From Paenibacillus_F chitinolyticus_A (lineage in GTDB: Bacteria; Bacillota; Bacilli; Paenibacillales; NBRC-103111): a DNA stretch of 64,000 nt. Under the pieces are notes generated by a model, which saw only the letters and a list, made by a program, of their open reading frames with translations, was not told the DNA's origin and did no database searches. Shown one piece after another: positions 16,226 through 23,863 of the stretch (position 1 is its first letter; the number at the start of each line of letters is the position of its first letter). Location: assembly GCF_045038035.1 (NCBI RefSeq), contig NZ_CP173427.1, forward strand, positions 5,922,485 through 5,986,484. Reading direction: 5' to 3'. The translations under genes were made by a program, and so were the position numbers.

Positions 16226-16244
16226 CGACCGAGGACGCGGGTAC

Positions 16245-16811
16245 TCATTTCTTTTTCTCCAACTCCGCCTTTAATCGTGCATTCTCTTCCATTAGCTTTT
16301 GAACGTCCGCGACATCCTTGCCGGAAACCCAGCCATACAAATCGTCTCTTGCTGCATACACCGGCAATTGATCACGAAGGACCATTTTAATGTGCCGCAC
16401 GTCTTCAACATAATAGATCGGGATTTGTTCCATGACCGATTGCTTAAACTCTTGAAACTTCTGATAGTATTCAATTGCCGCGAAGTCGTATGGCTTTTGT
16501 CTTAATGCTTCCTCTGTGACAACAAAAGCAAATCTAGGTTTGCCCGTTTCTCCGGCATACTCGTACTCCCAATGCGTATAGCTCTTGGATTCATCAGGAA
16601 GCGTTAAACCATAGAATCCTCCGAGAATCAGGATATATACATCGGACTCGTCTATCCATCTCTTCCTAATTTTCACTGGACTTTCCTTGAAAAATTGCTC
16701 GATTCCAGCAGGGATATGACCGGCTTGAAGTACGGCTTCAACAGCGGTATGTCTCTCCTCAATAAGATCGTTGAAAGTAGACGATATGTAAATTTGTAAT
16801 TTTTTTCTCAT
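16245..16811 (-). CDS. DUF4062 domain protein
   Basis: A 188-residue protein made almost entirely of a DUF4062 domain: QIYISSTFNDLIEERHTAVE, AGHIPAGIEQF, then ESDVYILILGGFYG and SYTHWEYEYAGETGKPRF. A C-terminal coiled-coil-like Lys/Glu tail follows (LMEENARLKAELEKKK). In other proteins this TIR-like domain usually sits at the N-terminus of large STAND-type or repeat-containing proteins, so a free-standing form is notable. ATG 16811 has GGGTGAG upstream; a GTG at 16823 is less likely. A signalling or defence role is possible by analogy only. It is divergent from the unrecognised gene at 16916. Confidence 0.85.
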   Translation of the reverse strand: MRKKLQIYISSTFNDLIEERHTAVEAVLQAGHIPAGIEQFFKESPVKIRKRWIDESDVYILILGGFYGLTLPDESKSYTHWEYEYAGETGKPRFAFVVTEEALRQKPYDFAAIEYYQKFQEFKQSVMEQIPIYYVEDVRHIKMVLRDQLPVYAARDDLYGWVSGKDVADVQKLMEENARLKAELEKKK

Positions 16812-16915
16812 AGGCTCACCCAAATTAAAGAATCAGTATAGATTAAATCTACTACTCTCTCGCTTTATTTGTCAAAATTAACCGGGTTGTGATTCGGGAA
16901 GAAAGGATGATAGAA

Positions 16916-18124
16916 ATGCCAAATGAGGACCAAGCTCGTCCTCCCGTCGGTTCTATTAAAGAAGATGGCCGTTATCCCATTGACCTGACAGGTCCGGGCA
17001 GTCACACTCTTGTCAGACAAAAAGGTGTGGGCAGCCTATCAATTGGACCCTCCCATTTGGGGAAAAAGGCAGACCTTCACGTCGCGCCCGATTCGCATAT
17101 CGATTGGACCGTATTCGATGCCTTTTCCACGCCGGCGGGGTCGCCCTGGCCGCGATTTCTGCATTATACAGGAAGCGATGCAGGTTTCTTTGACTGGGCG
17201 CAGAGTCGACCCATTGAAGAGATGACGTGGGCTCCGATTCTATCTGAAGATACGGTGGTCGATGCCGGCCCGTCCATTTTGCATGGCTTGACTATCGAGT
17301 TGGGTCCGTCCGGAGGGCACCTGAACTTAAAACTTCCGAGGAGGCCTTTCCGTTTGAACGTGTCCGGCGATCTATCACGTTTCTCGGCCACTGGCAATAT
17401 GCCATCCTCTCTGACATTAGCGCCGCGCACCGGCAGACGCAAGAAGGATACCTCCTTCTTGATGCCCGACCTAGGTGAATTGCACCAGGTGACGGGCCTG
17501 ACGCTGCAGAACGCGCCGCTGGGACAACCCATCTCGCTGAAGTGTCTGGACCGGTTCCCGAACCTAAACTCACTGAGTTTGTGGGGGAACTTCTGCGACG
17601 TGGACTTGTTGGCCCGGCAAACCCGGTTAACGAATCTGGAGCTGCGCTTCATGCCCGATCTGGAGGACCTCCCGTCCTTGAACGTGTGGCCGCTGCTTGA
17701 CCGTTTTATCGCATACAATGTGGAAGAGTTCACGGGTAAGCGTCTGAAGCAGCAAATGAAAACACGCGCTAAAACCCGCCCGTGGACCGGCCATGCTTCA
17801 GTGAGCCAATTGCGAAAGCCTGAGTGGTGGTCGACCGAGTTCGGACGCCCGTTCTCGTCCTGGCCTAAACGTCTGGCCAAGCCGGCTAACGAAGCTTACA
17901 ACGTTGCACAGGCAAATTTAGCACAGGCCCGCAGCTTTGCCGATGCCGAGGCGGTTATTACCGCTTTTACCGTGCGTTTTAATACGCTCAAAGGCATCGA
18001 AACCACCGAACGAGAAGACCTTGGTGAAGCGGTTTGGCAGCTTAGCCAGTCTGATCATCTGATTGGTCAGCCGATAACGGAGGAAATGGCCCAACGCTGG
18101 TTCGATGCAGCACGCAATTACTGA
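16916..18124 (+). CDS. unrecognised protein with leucine-rich-repeat-like segment
   Basis: I do not recognise this 402-residue protein. The N-terminal half is rich in Gly/Pro with beta-like patterns. Residues about 185-275 carry irregular leucine-rich-repeat-like units (GLTLQNAPLGQ, LNSLSLWGN, LTNLELRFMPDLEDLPSL). The C-terminal 120 residues are helical and charged (NEAYNVAQANLAQARSFADA, then EAVITAFTVRFN). No signal peptide or membrane helix is seen. Possible starts are ATG 16916 (AAAGGATGA nine bases before) and ATG 16907. It is more G+C-rich than its AT-rich surroundings. Its divergent neighbour is the DUF4062 protein, with only about 100 bp between them. Confidence 0.7.
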   Translation: MPNEDQARPPVGSIKEDGRYPIDLTGPGSHTLVRQKGVGSLSIGPSHLGKKADLHVAPDSHIDWTVFDAFSTPAGSPWPRFLHYTGSDAGFFDWAQSRPIEEMTWAPILSEDTVVDAGPSILHGLTIELGPSGGHLNLKLPRRPFRLNVSGDLSRFSATGNMPSSLTLAPRTGRRKKDTSFLMPDLGELHQVTGLTLQNAPLGQPISLKCLDRFPNLNSLSLWGNFCDVDLLARQTRLTNLELRFMPDLEDLPSLNVWPLLDRFIAYNVEEFTGKRLKQQMKTRAKTRPWTGHASVSQLRKPEWWSTEFGRPFSSWPKRLAKPANEAYNVAQANLAQARSFADAEAVITAFTVRFNTLKGIETTEREDLGEAVWQLSQSDHLIGQPITEEMAQRWFDAARNY

Positions 18125-18239
18125 TTGAAATGAGTCGGCTCTGAGGAAATGTTTGAAGCGGGTAGACAACTGCTGTTAATTGGAATTGAAAGTAAGGTCA
18201 CGGAGGCATTGCAGGACAGATAAATAAAATGGATTTAAA

Positions 18240-18296
18240 GTAAGCGTCAAACAGTCCCCACCTTGTCATTTAAGTTGAGGACTGTTTGACGCTTAC
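18240..18296. repeat. 18-bp perfect inverted repeat resembling paired IS66-type ends
   Basis: GTAAGCGTCAAACAGTCC (18240-18257) and its exact reverse complement (18279-18296) flank 21 bp. The arm plus the following CCACCT resembles GTCAAACAGCCCCACCT at 19708-19724, just outside the broken IS66 transposase. IS66-family ends commonly begin GTAA. It may be a minimal relic of two such ends. The lack of a T run makes a plain terminator less likely. Confidence 0.55.
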
Positions 18297-18383
18297 AAAC
18301 CTAATGTACCTGGTGTTGATAAAAACTTCTCCAAAAAGAAGAAGAACCAAACAGTTACCAAACGTCCGTGCTAGCGGATGGAA

Positions 18384-18413
18384 AAAGAGTCGCTCCCGAA
18401 GGAACGACTCTTT
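18384..18413 (+). terminator. hairpin, possible terminator
   Basis: AAAGAGTCG (18384-18392) pairs with CGACTCTTT (18405-18413) around a 12-nt loop. The stem ends in T residues and could serve the gene ending at 18124. Confidence 0.5.
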
Positions 18414-18521
18414 CCTAATTTAGATAAGTTACATGAATTTTTCCGAAAAACGGAACAAATTGAAACCACAAACCGTCTATAATATGAACCCACATATGGG
18501 TTCATCTGGATACCTAACTGA

Positions 18522-19217
18522 TTATTGGATATTTTCTTGTTTTGCTTGGTTTTCTTTTTCTTGTTTTGCTTGGTTTTCTTCTGCTTTAATTTGGGCTGAT
18601 CTTGTAGCTACTTTTTGTTCAATTTCTTCTTTTTGCTGGGGTGTTAAGAGGTCAAATAATGGATCATTTTTATCAGTAATGTTAGGAGAACTTTGAGCAC
18701 TGAAACTTGGTGGCCATTGAGTTGGTAGATTACTATTATTCCAATAATTAACTCCTAGGTTGATAAACTCTTGGTCCATTGGATCATCAAAATATGAATT
18801 CCACCAGCCTATGGATGCAGTTCCCGAATAAATTTGATAGGCACCTGCTGCGGAGCTTAATAGAGTGTTTGAAAATCCAGCCGCTCGTCCAACGTATCCG
18901 TAGTGCATATTACCAAGGTCTTCGCCACGCATCCAGTTACCACCGAATCCATATCCATCAGCATTTTTGTATACCTTTTTGTAATCCCAAGGTCCTCCGG
19001 AAGGTACTTTGCTAGCGAACTCTTTGCCTGTTCCAATTGGCCATGTATTTTGTTGCGCATCATTTAAAGCATAATATGCCATATACGCGGCATTTTGTCT
19101 CATTTTTAACGAAAACTCTGACGTTATAGGGATGACAGAAGCAAATGCGGTACTGCTTAATGAACCAAAAAGGGTGAGTGCAACTAGTGAGGATAGAATT
19201 TTTTTTCTATTAAACAT
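18522..19217 (-). CDS. secreted protein with polymorphic toxin type 44-like domain
   Basis: A 231-residue exported protein. Residues 1-27 are a signal peptide ending TAFASV. The body (about 35-175) resembles the toxin-44 (Ntox44) domain: MRQNAAYMAYYALN, DLGNMHYGYVGRAAGFSNTL, LLSSAAGAYQIYSGTA and DDPMDQEFINLGVNYW. Family members are predicted RNases at the tips of polymorphic toxins. Here the domain stands alone behind a signal peptide, without a delivery module, and the C-terminus is a Lys/Gln/Glu tail with an 8-residue repeat (ENQAKQEK, ENQAKQEN) encoded by 24-bp repeats. ATG 19217 follows AAAGGAGGAA. No obvious immunity gene is adjacent; the divergent DUF5412 gene is the only candidate. Confidence 0.75.
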   Translation of the reverse strand: MFNRKKILSSLVALTLFGSLSSTAFASVIPITSEFSLKMRQNAAYMAYYALNDAQQNTWPIGTGKEFASKVPSGGPWDYKKVYKNADGYGFGGNWMRGEDLGNMHYGYVGRAAGFSNTLLSSAAGAYQIYSGTASIGWWNSYFDDPMDQEFINLGVNYWNNSNLPTQWPPSFSAQSSPNITDKNDPLFDLLTPQQKEEIEQKVATRSAQIKAEENQAKQEKENQAKQENIQ

Positions 19218-19302
19218 ATATTTCCTCCTTTGGTATATTCTTCTAGAGTATATTTAGATAGAATGGAAAAGTCAAACAATTTATTTCGAAAGAGGTGCTT
19301 CA

Positions 19303-19662
19303 ATGAAGAGATTTTTGAAGATTAGTCTTGCTACGACTTGTTTAATTGGCCTCTTGATAGGCTACGTGATTTACTATTTCTTTTTCTCAATGGGAAATTT
19401 ACCTAAGGGGGAATTAGTAAAAATACTAGATTCTCCTGACAAGAGCTACACGATAAATCTATACCTAGTAAACGGGGGCGCGACTACCGATTTTTCAATC
19501 AGAGGAGAACTGATCAATAATAAGTCAGCATCTAGTAAAAATATTTATTGGGCTTACCATGAATCGCGTTCTGAACTTTCTTGGGTAAATGATCATACGG
19601 TTATCATCAATGGTCATGAGTTGAATGTGAAAAAAGATAAGTATGATTGGCGTCGAAATTAA
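19303..19662 (+). CDS. DUF5412 family protein
   Basis: A 119-residue protein with one N-terminal membrane helix (about 7-29) and an extracytoplasmic domain of the DUF5412 type: LPKGELVKILDSPDKSYTIN, YLVNGGATTDFSIRGELINN, KNIYWAYHESRSEL and INGHELNVKKDKYDW. Function is unknown. ATG 19303 has AAGAGGTG upstream. Divergent from the secreted toxin-44 protein; an immunity role is conceivable but DUF5412 proteins are widespread without toxins. Confidence 0.82.
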   Translation: MKRFLKISLATTCLIGLLIGYVIYYFFFSMGNLPKGELVKILDSPDKSYTINLYLVNGGATTDFSIRGELINNKSASSKNIYWAYHESRSELSWVNDHTVIINGHELNVKKDKYDWRRN

Positions 19663-19699
19663 AGAAGATAAGCGTAGATCCGAAAGCGAAAATTGATTT

Positions 19700-19761
19700 C
19701 TTCTCTAAGTTGAAAGTCAAACAGCCCCACCTAGGGATGGGAGAGAAGATAAATCTGCTGT
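19700..19761. repeat. probable right end of the broken IS66 element
   Basis: GTCAAACAGCCCCACCT at 19708-19724 resembles the palindrome arm at 18240, and CTGTTTAAGACTTT near 19758-19771 is an imperfect inverse of it. It lies immediately past the transposase stop codon. Confidence 0.4.
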
Positions 19762-21259
19762 TTAAGACTTTAGCCGGCAACATGCTGGCAGTGATGCTGA
19801 CCACGGCATGAATGGCTCAAGCGCATGCGGATCGAGTTGACCCGTTAGCTGAGGCAGCTGTTCAAAGAGAAACTTCAAGTAGTCGAACGGCTTGAGTCCA
19901 TTTTCCTTGGCCGTTTCGACAACGCTGTAAATGTTATCGCTGGCCTTTGCACCTCGCGGCGTGTTGCTAAAAAGCCAATTTTTTCGACCGATTACAAAAG
20001 GCTTAATCGATCGCTCGCTTCTGTTGTTGTCGATCTCGAGTAGGTATGCCGTCAGCTTCTCCCATTGATTTAAGCTATAGGCGATCGCTTGTCCTGTCAA
20101 ACTCTTAGGTAAGGTTCGGGATCGCTGTTGCATCAGCCATGTATGGTACGCTTCGATCACAGGAAGGCTTTGTGCCTGCCGTGCGGCATGGCGTTCCTCC
20201 GGCGTTGCTTCCTTCAGATCCCGCTCAATGGCAAAGAGTTCATTACAGTACTTCAAGCCTTGCTTCGCTACCGTTTCCAGATTATCCCTTGCCTCTGGCG
20301 GCGCCGCCTTTAAAGCCTCGTCATATTTACGCCGTGCATGTGCCCAGCAGGCGACAAGTGTCACACCGACCACTTTGTGATATCCCGGGTAACCATCGAC
20401 ATGCAGATAGCCCTTGAACCCAGTTAAAAAATTTCGCGGATGCTCACCGCCTCGTGTTCTCTGGTAATCAAACACAACAGCCGGGTCTTCTCTGCATTCG
20501 CTGCGATATAGCAATTTCCCTGGCTCGCGCAATACCTGTAACGTGGTCTCATCAGCGTGTAAGATATCTTTCTTCAACAAGTATTCTTTCATGGCGCTAA
20601 CCACTGGCGTCAGCCACTTCTCCGCTCCGTAGATCATCCAATTCGCCATCGTTTGTCGGGATAATGTGAAGCCTAGGCGAGCAAAGTGCTGTTCTTGCCG
20701 ATAAAGCGGTAAGCTTTCCACATATTTCTGGCACATGACATGCGCCAGAATCGATGGTGACGATAGGTGTCTGAATTTCATTGCGCTCGCATGATCGGCA
20801 GGAATAAACCTGCCTCACGTGGCGGATAACTTTGACTTGAGGCGGCACAATCGCGATTTCGCTGCGTGTCTCGGTGCTCATCTCATGGAGCGCACCGCCA
20901 CAGCACGAACAGACCTGATCCGTCTCAGTGAGTTCATAAATCACCGTTTCAACCGGCAAACGTTCAAAATCCGCCTCACGCTTACCGTTCGTTTTCCGAC
21001 GCTCGTAGGTCACTTGCTCCATCGGTGGCTCTTGTCCTTCAGGCGTTGCGAGCATCTCGGCTTCGTTAAACAGATTTAGTTCCAATTGGTCAGTACTCGT
21101 CTTCTCGCTGGATGCACCAAAGCGTTTTTGTTTCGCAAGACGGTTTTGCTCCTCATACCATTTGACCATAGCAGTAAGCTCAGCAATTTGCTGTTCCTGC
21201 TTGGCAATTCGCTGATTCAGTTTTTCGATTGTTTCCAAGTTTTCCGCTCGATTTTCCAT
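19762..21259 (-). pseudogene. IS66-family transposase, frameshifted
   Basis: Reading on the minus strand from ATG 21259 gives the IS66 TnpC N-terminal helices (QRIAKQEQQIAELTAMVKWY), the KRFGASSEK motif, and the zinc-finger-like CSCCGGALHEM and CRSCERNEIQTP. Near 20760 the frame changes: the second part continues with SPSILAHVMCQKYVESLPLY, the catalytic Asp in LHADETTLQVL, then CWAHARRKYDEA and NNRSERSIKPFVIGRKNW. A segment of some 10-15 codons usually found between these parts is missing, so a small deletion inactivated the gene. The accessory genes tnpA and tnpB are absent. Confidence 0.88.
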
Positions 21260-22048
21260 ACCATTTTGTGCCTCGTCGAGACTTCGGATATTATACAGGT
21301 AGAGCCCTTCCGTTTTGAGATGCGAGAAGAAGCTCTCCATGGAGGCGTTGTCTAAACAATTGCCCCGCCTAGACATGCTGATTCGGGCGCCAACCTTTGG
21401 CAGCATGTCGTGATACGCGTGAGACGTGTACTGGAACCCTTGATCGCTGTGAACGATCAATCCGGTCACGTCTTTGCGCTTTTTAAACGCCTTTGCAAAC
21501 GTTTGAAGAACGAGCTCATTGTCATTACGCGTACTCATATGACTGGCTACAATCTCATTGTTGAACAGATCTTTGATGGCTGAGAGGTACAGCCACGTCG
21601 TTCCGACGCGGTACTGCGTGACGTCAGTTACCCATTTCCGGTTGGGAGCCGTCGTTGTAAAATCTCGCTTCAGAACATTCTCCGCGACTCTCTCTCCGAT
21701 GGACGACGCGTAGCTGCCCCGATGTTTCCGACGCACGCGGGATCTTAGACCCAGCGCCTGCATCAGCCTCAGCACTTTCTTGTGGTTGATCCAGATCCCA
21801 TGGTCTTCAAGGAGAAACAGCTGCACCTGCCGATAGCCATATTTGCCATCATACTTGAAGTATATCGCCTGAATGAGATCCTTGAGCGGCTTGTCCCGAT
21901 CCTGCTCTTTTCGTTTCTTGTAGGCATAAAATCCACTTCTGGATACACCGAGCAGGCGGCAGAGTTCCGTGACGGTTCCGGTTCCCGCCGCCTGCTCGAC
22001 CACCTCGTATTTTCGCTTCACACCTCCCGCATCCAAATTTCCAAGCAC
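21260..22048 (-). pseudogene. IS3-family OrfB (integrase-type transposase), 3'-truncated
   Basis: The catalytic half of an IS3-family transposase: HTH_21-like YFKYDGKYGYRQV, then the rve domain with Asp in WVTDVTQYRVG, Asp in VHSDQGFQYTSHAY and Glu in DNASMESFFSHLK. Spacing between these acidic residues is 59 and 35 residues, the classic DD-35-E. The protein should continue some 25-30 residues past YNIRSLDEAQ, but at 21265 the sequence switches into the IS66 transposase start, making a false 483-residue fusion. OrfB is in the -1 frame relative to OrfA. Confidence 0.9.
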
Positions 22049-22395
22049 TTTTTTAGCAAGTCATTCTCTCGTTTCAAGCGAGCCAATTGCCGATTTTCAT
22101 CGACGTATGATTCCTTCGCTGCTCCTCTTTGGTCCAAGAGGCCATACTCGCCTTGTTTTTTGTAGCGAGCCATCCACTTTTTCACCCGATCTTGGTCATG
22201 GATGTTCAAGTGAGTTGTCATTCTTCGATACGTCCACCCTTCTTCAACATGAAGGCGTATGGCTTCCTTCTTTAGTTCCTCCGTATAGCGCTTGAACTTT
22301 TGTCCTTTTCTCGCTGGCATAAAAATGCACCCCCTAGAATTTCATCGGAATTACCCAAGGGTTTTTCCAATGTCCATTCTAAGGGGTGCACTTCA
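21263..22395 (-). mobile_element. truncated IS3-family element (IS150-like group)
   Basis: The left terminal sequence TGAAGTGCACCCCTTAGAAT starts at 22395. An internal inverse GCACCCCCTAGAATT lies just before orfA. The right end is missing at the junction with IS66 sequence near 21265. A second copy of the left end is found at 6813-6981, showing this family has been active in the genome. Confidence 0.85.
22018..22320 (-). CDS. IS3-family OrfA
   Basis: A 100-residue protein with an N-terminal helix-turn-helix (YTEELKKEAIRLHVEEGWTY) and a C-terminal leucine-rich coiled coil (ENRQLARLKRENDLLKKCLE). It overlaps orfB by 31 nt. A slippery AAAAAAG on the minus strand (22054-22048) lies in the overlap, the usual site for -1 frameshifting to OrfAB. 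OrfA appears intact, but the element has lost its right end and cannot transpose alone. Confidence 0.9.
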   Translation of the reverse strand: MPARKGQKFKRYTEELKKEAIRLHVEEGWTYRRMTTHLNIHDQDRVKKWMARYKKQGEYGLLDQRGAAKESYVDENRQLARLKRENDLLKKCLEIWMREV

Positions 22396-22433
22396 CATTT
22401 CAACAGGGGTTTTTGTGTTAAAGCTTGCCGTTG

Positions 22434-22460
22434 TAGACAGCGCGGCGAAGGCCAAGATGA
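22434..22460 (+). repeat. dispersed repeat block
   Basis: CTTGCCGTTGTAGACAGCGC, followed by GGCGAAGG, matches the block at 6728-6750 with two differences. Weaker relatives are at 37692 and 43196. Confidence 0.45.
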
Positions 22461-22505
22461 ATGTTGAATAGACTCGGAGATCGAAGTTGTTGACAGCCTA
22501 TAAAC

Positions 22506-22522
22506 ATTGTGTTGTTCACAAT
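22506..22522 (+). promoter_or_regulatory. dyad before the OhrR-like gene
   Basis: ATTGTG, five bases, CACAAT form a 17-bp dyad centred about 30 bp before the start codon, where an autorepressor could bind. Confidence 0.5.
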
Positions 22523-22544
22523 ATTAAAGAGAGGTTGACCTCAT

Positions 22545-22976
22545 ATGCTGGAACTTAACGAACATCTTTGCTTTTCCTTATATACTTGCTCCCGAGCCAT
22601 TTCTCGGTTGTATCGACCGCTATTAGAGCAGATGGGAATTACCTATCCTCAGTATCTTGTGTTGCTATCCCTCTGGGAAGGCGACCAACGAACGGTCAAA
22701 GAACTAGGAGAACAGTTAGACCTCGATTCAGGCACCTTGACGCCGCTGCTGAAGCGGATGGAAGCGAACGAACTCATTCGGAGAGTACGATCAACGGAAG
22801 ATGAGAGAGTCGTCTTGGTCCTGCTCACGGAGAAAGGGCTGGCCCTTAAGGGAGAAGCCGATTGTATTCCATCCGCGCTCCTATCAGCCAGCGGAATGTC
22901 CATCGAGGAAGTCTCGGAATTAAATAAAACCATCAAAGTGCTGGCGGACAAAGTCGTTCAGACCGGCGGCAAATAA
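22545..22976 (+). CDS. MarR/OhrR-family peroxide-sensing regulator
   Basis: A 143-residue regulator very like B. subtilis OhrR: LCFSLYTCSRAISRLYRPLL, GITYPQYLVLLSLWE, LDLDSGTLTPLLKRMEANEL and the wing RRVRSTEDERVVLVLLTEKG. The reactive Cys of OhrR (in the LCF motif) is present at residue 9. A second Cys at residue 15 replaces a Ser found in B. subtilis, which could allow a different disulfide. The Tyr residues that bind the sulfenate (YPQY region) are conserved. It lies 18 bp upstream of a thioredoxin-fold peroxiredoxin gene, its probable target. Confidence 0.9.
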   Translation: MLELNEHLCFSLYTCSRAISRLYRPLLEQMGITYPQYLVLLSLWEGDQRTVKELGEQLDLDSGTLTPLLKRMEANELIRRVRSTEDERVVLVLLTEKGLALKGEADCIPSALLSASGMSIEEVSELNKTIKVLADKVVQTGGK

Positions 22977-22994
22977 TCCATTGGAGGTGTGACT

Positions 22995-23681
22995 ATGCCA
23001 ATAACGACCTTAACTTCGGCGTTAGAGAAGATTACTGTAGCAAACCCGTTTGAAGTGCAGGCTCTACACCAACGTGTCATCCGGCAACTTCAAGAGGAAG
23101 GCAACGCGACAGGACTGCCGGTCGGGACGAAGGCCAAGGACTTTGGGCTGCCGGATTCGCTTGGAAACCAAATCAATTTTGCCGATGAATTGGCGAAGGG
23201 ACCCGTTGTCCTTACCTTTTACAGAGGGGGCTGGTGCCCTTACTGCAATCGGCAATTAAAAGCTTACCAGGAGATTCTCCCCTATATTCAGGCGTTAGGC
23301 GCTCAGCTTATCGCAGTCAGTCCGCAATTGCCGGATTATACACTGTCTGATCAAGAGAAAGCAGAACTATCCTTTAAGGTTCTCAGCGATCCTAAGGGAA
23401 TCGTTGCTGCCAAATATAACCTGTTGTATGAAGTGCCCGACTATCTGAAAAGCTTATACTTAAGTCATAATATTGATCTTCACGAGTACAATGGGATGGA
23501 TCATTGGCTGCTTCCGGTGACGGGAACGTTCATGATTGACGAATACTCCGTTATCCGTTCCGCATACGTGAATCCCGACTTTACTAAGAGGATGGAGCCG
23601 GAGAATATTCTCTGGGAGCTGCGCAAGTATAATCCTTTTTTTGCCCATAATAGTTTTGTGAAATTTAATTTTCCACAATAA
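22995..23681 (+). CDS. peroxiredoxin-like protein (AhpC/TSA superfamily)
   Basis: A 228-residue thioredoxin-fold protein. The AhpC/TSA domain covers about 48-205: GTKAKDFGLPDSLGNQINFA, VVLTFYRGGWCPYCNRQLKA and later VPVTGTFMIDEYS-like strands. The active site is CPYC, so the peroxidatic Cys has a nearby resolving Cys, as in the PRX-like2 group. It likely reduces organic peroxides or acts as a disulfide reductase in the cytoplasm. ATG 22995 follows TTGGAGGTG; an in-frame GTG at 22989 is buried in that ribosome site. Cotranscribed with the OhrR-like regulator. Terminator at 23727. Confidence 0.88.
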   Translation: MPITTLTSALEKITVANPFEVQALHQRVIRQLQEEGNATGLPVGTKAKDFGLPDSLGNQINFADELAKGPVVLTFYRGGWCPYCNRQLKAYQEILPYIQALGAQLIAVSPQLPDYTLSDQEKAELSFKVLSDPKGIVAAKYNLLYEVPDYLKSLYLSHNIDLHEYNGMDHWLLPVTGTFMIDEYSVIRSAYVNPDFTKRMEPENILWELRKYNPFFAHNSFVKFNFPQ

Positions 23682-23726
23682 AAATATCTCCATCTGCCTG
23701 GGATGATTAACCAGCATAGGAGCCAA

Positions 23727-23764
23727 AAAAACCGGGACACCCTATCAGGTGAATCCCGGTTTTT
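23727..23764. terminator. bidirectional terminator
   Basis: AAAAACCGGGA (23727-23737) pairs perfectly with TCCCGGTTTTT (23754-23764). It can serve both the peroxiredoxin gene and the convergent MFS gene. Confidence 0.85.
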
Positions 23765-23863
23765 GATTGCGCATTCTGCCCCATCGCGATCGGATGAAAC
23801 CAATGAATTCCAACTGTATCAAAGAGAAGGTGTTTTGGGCGTTTTAAGCTAAGGGATCTTTAT

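Larger units (their letters stand above)
18125..18521. other. intergenic region with two hairpins
   Basis: No gene is seen. The stretch holds the long perfect palindrome at 18240-18296 and a terminator-like hairpin at 18384-18413, described separately. Confidence 0.5.

Noticed and set aside
18522..19662. Calling the DUF5412 gene the immunity gene of the toxin-44 protein
   Set aside because: Opposite strand, separate promoters, and DUF5412 is common without toxins; kept only as a possibility.
20597..22048. A single 483-residue transposase
   Set aside because: It is a read-through from truncated IS3 OrfB into the IS66 transposase start, with a junction at about 21265.
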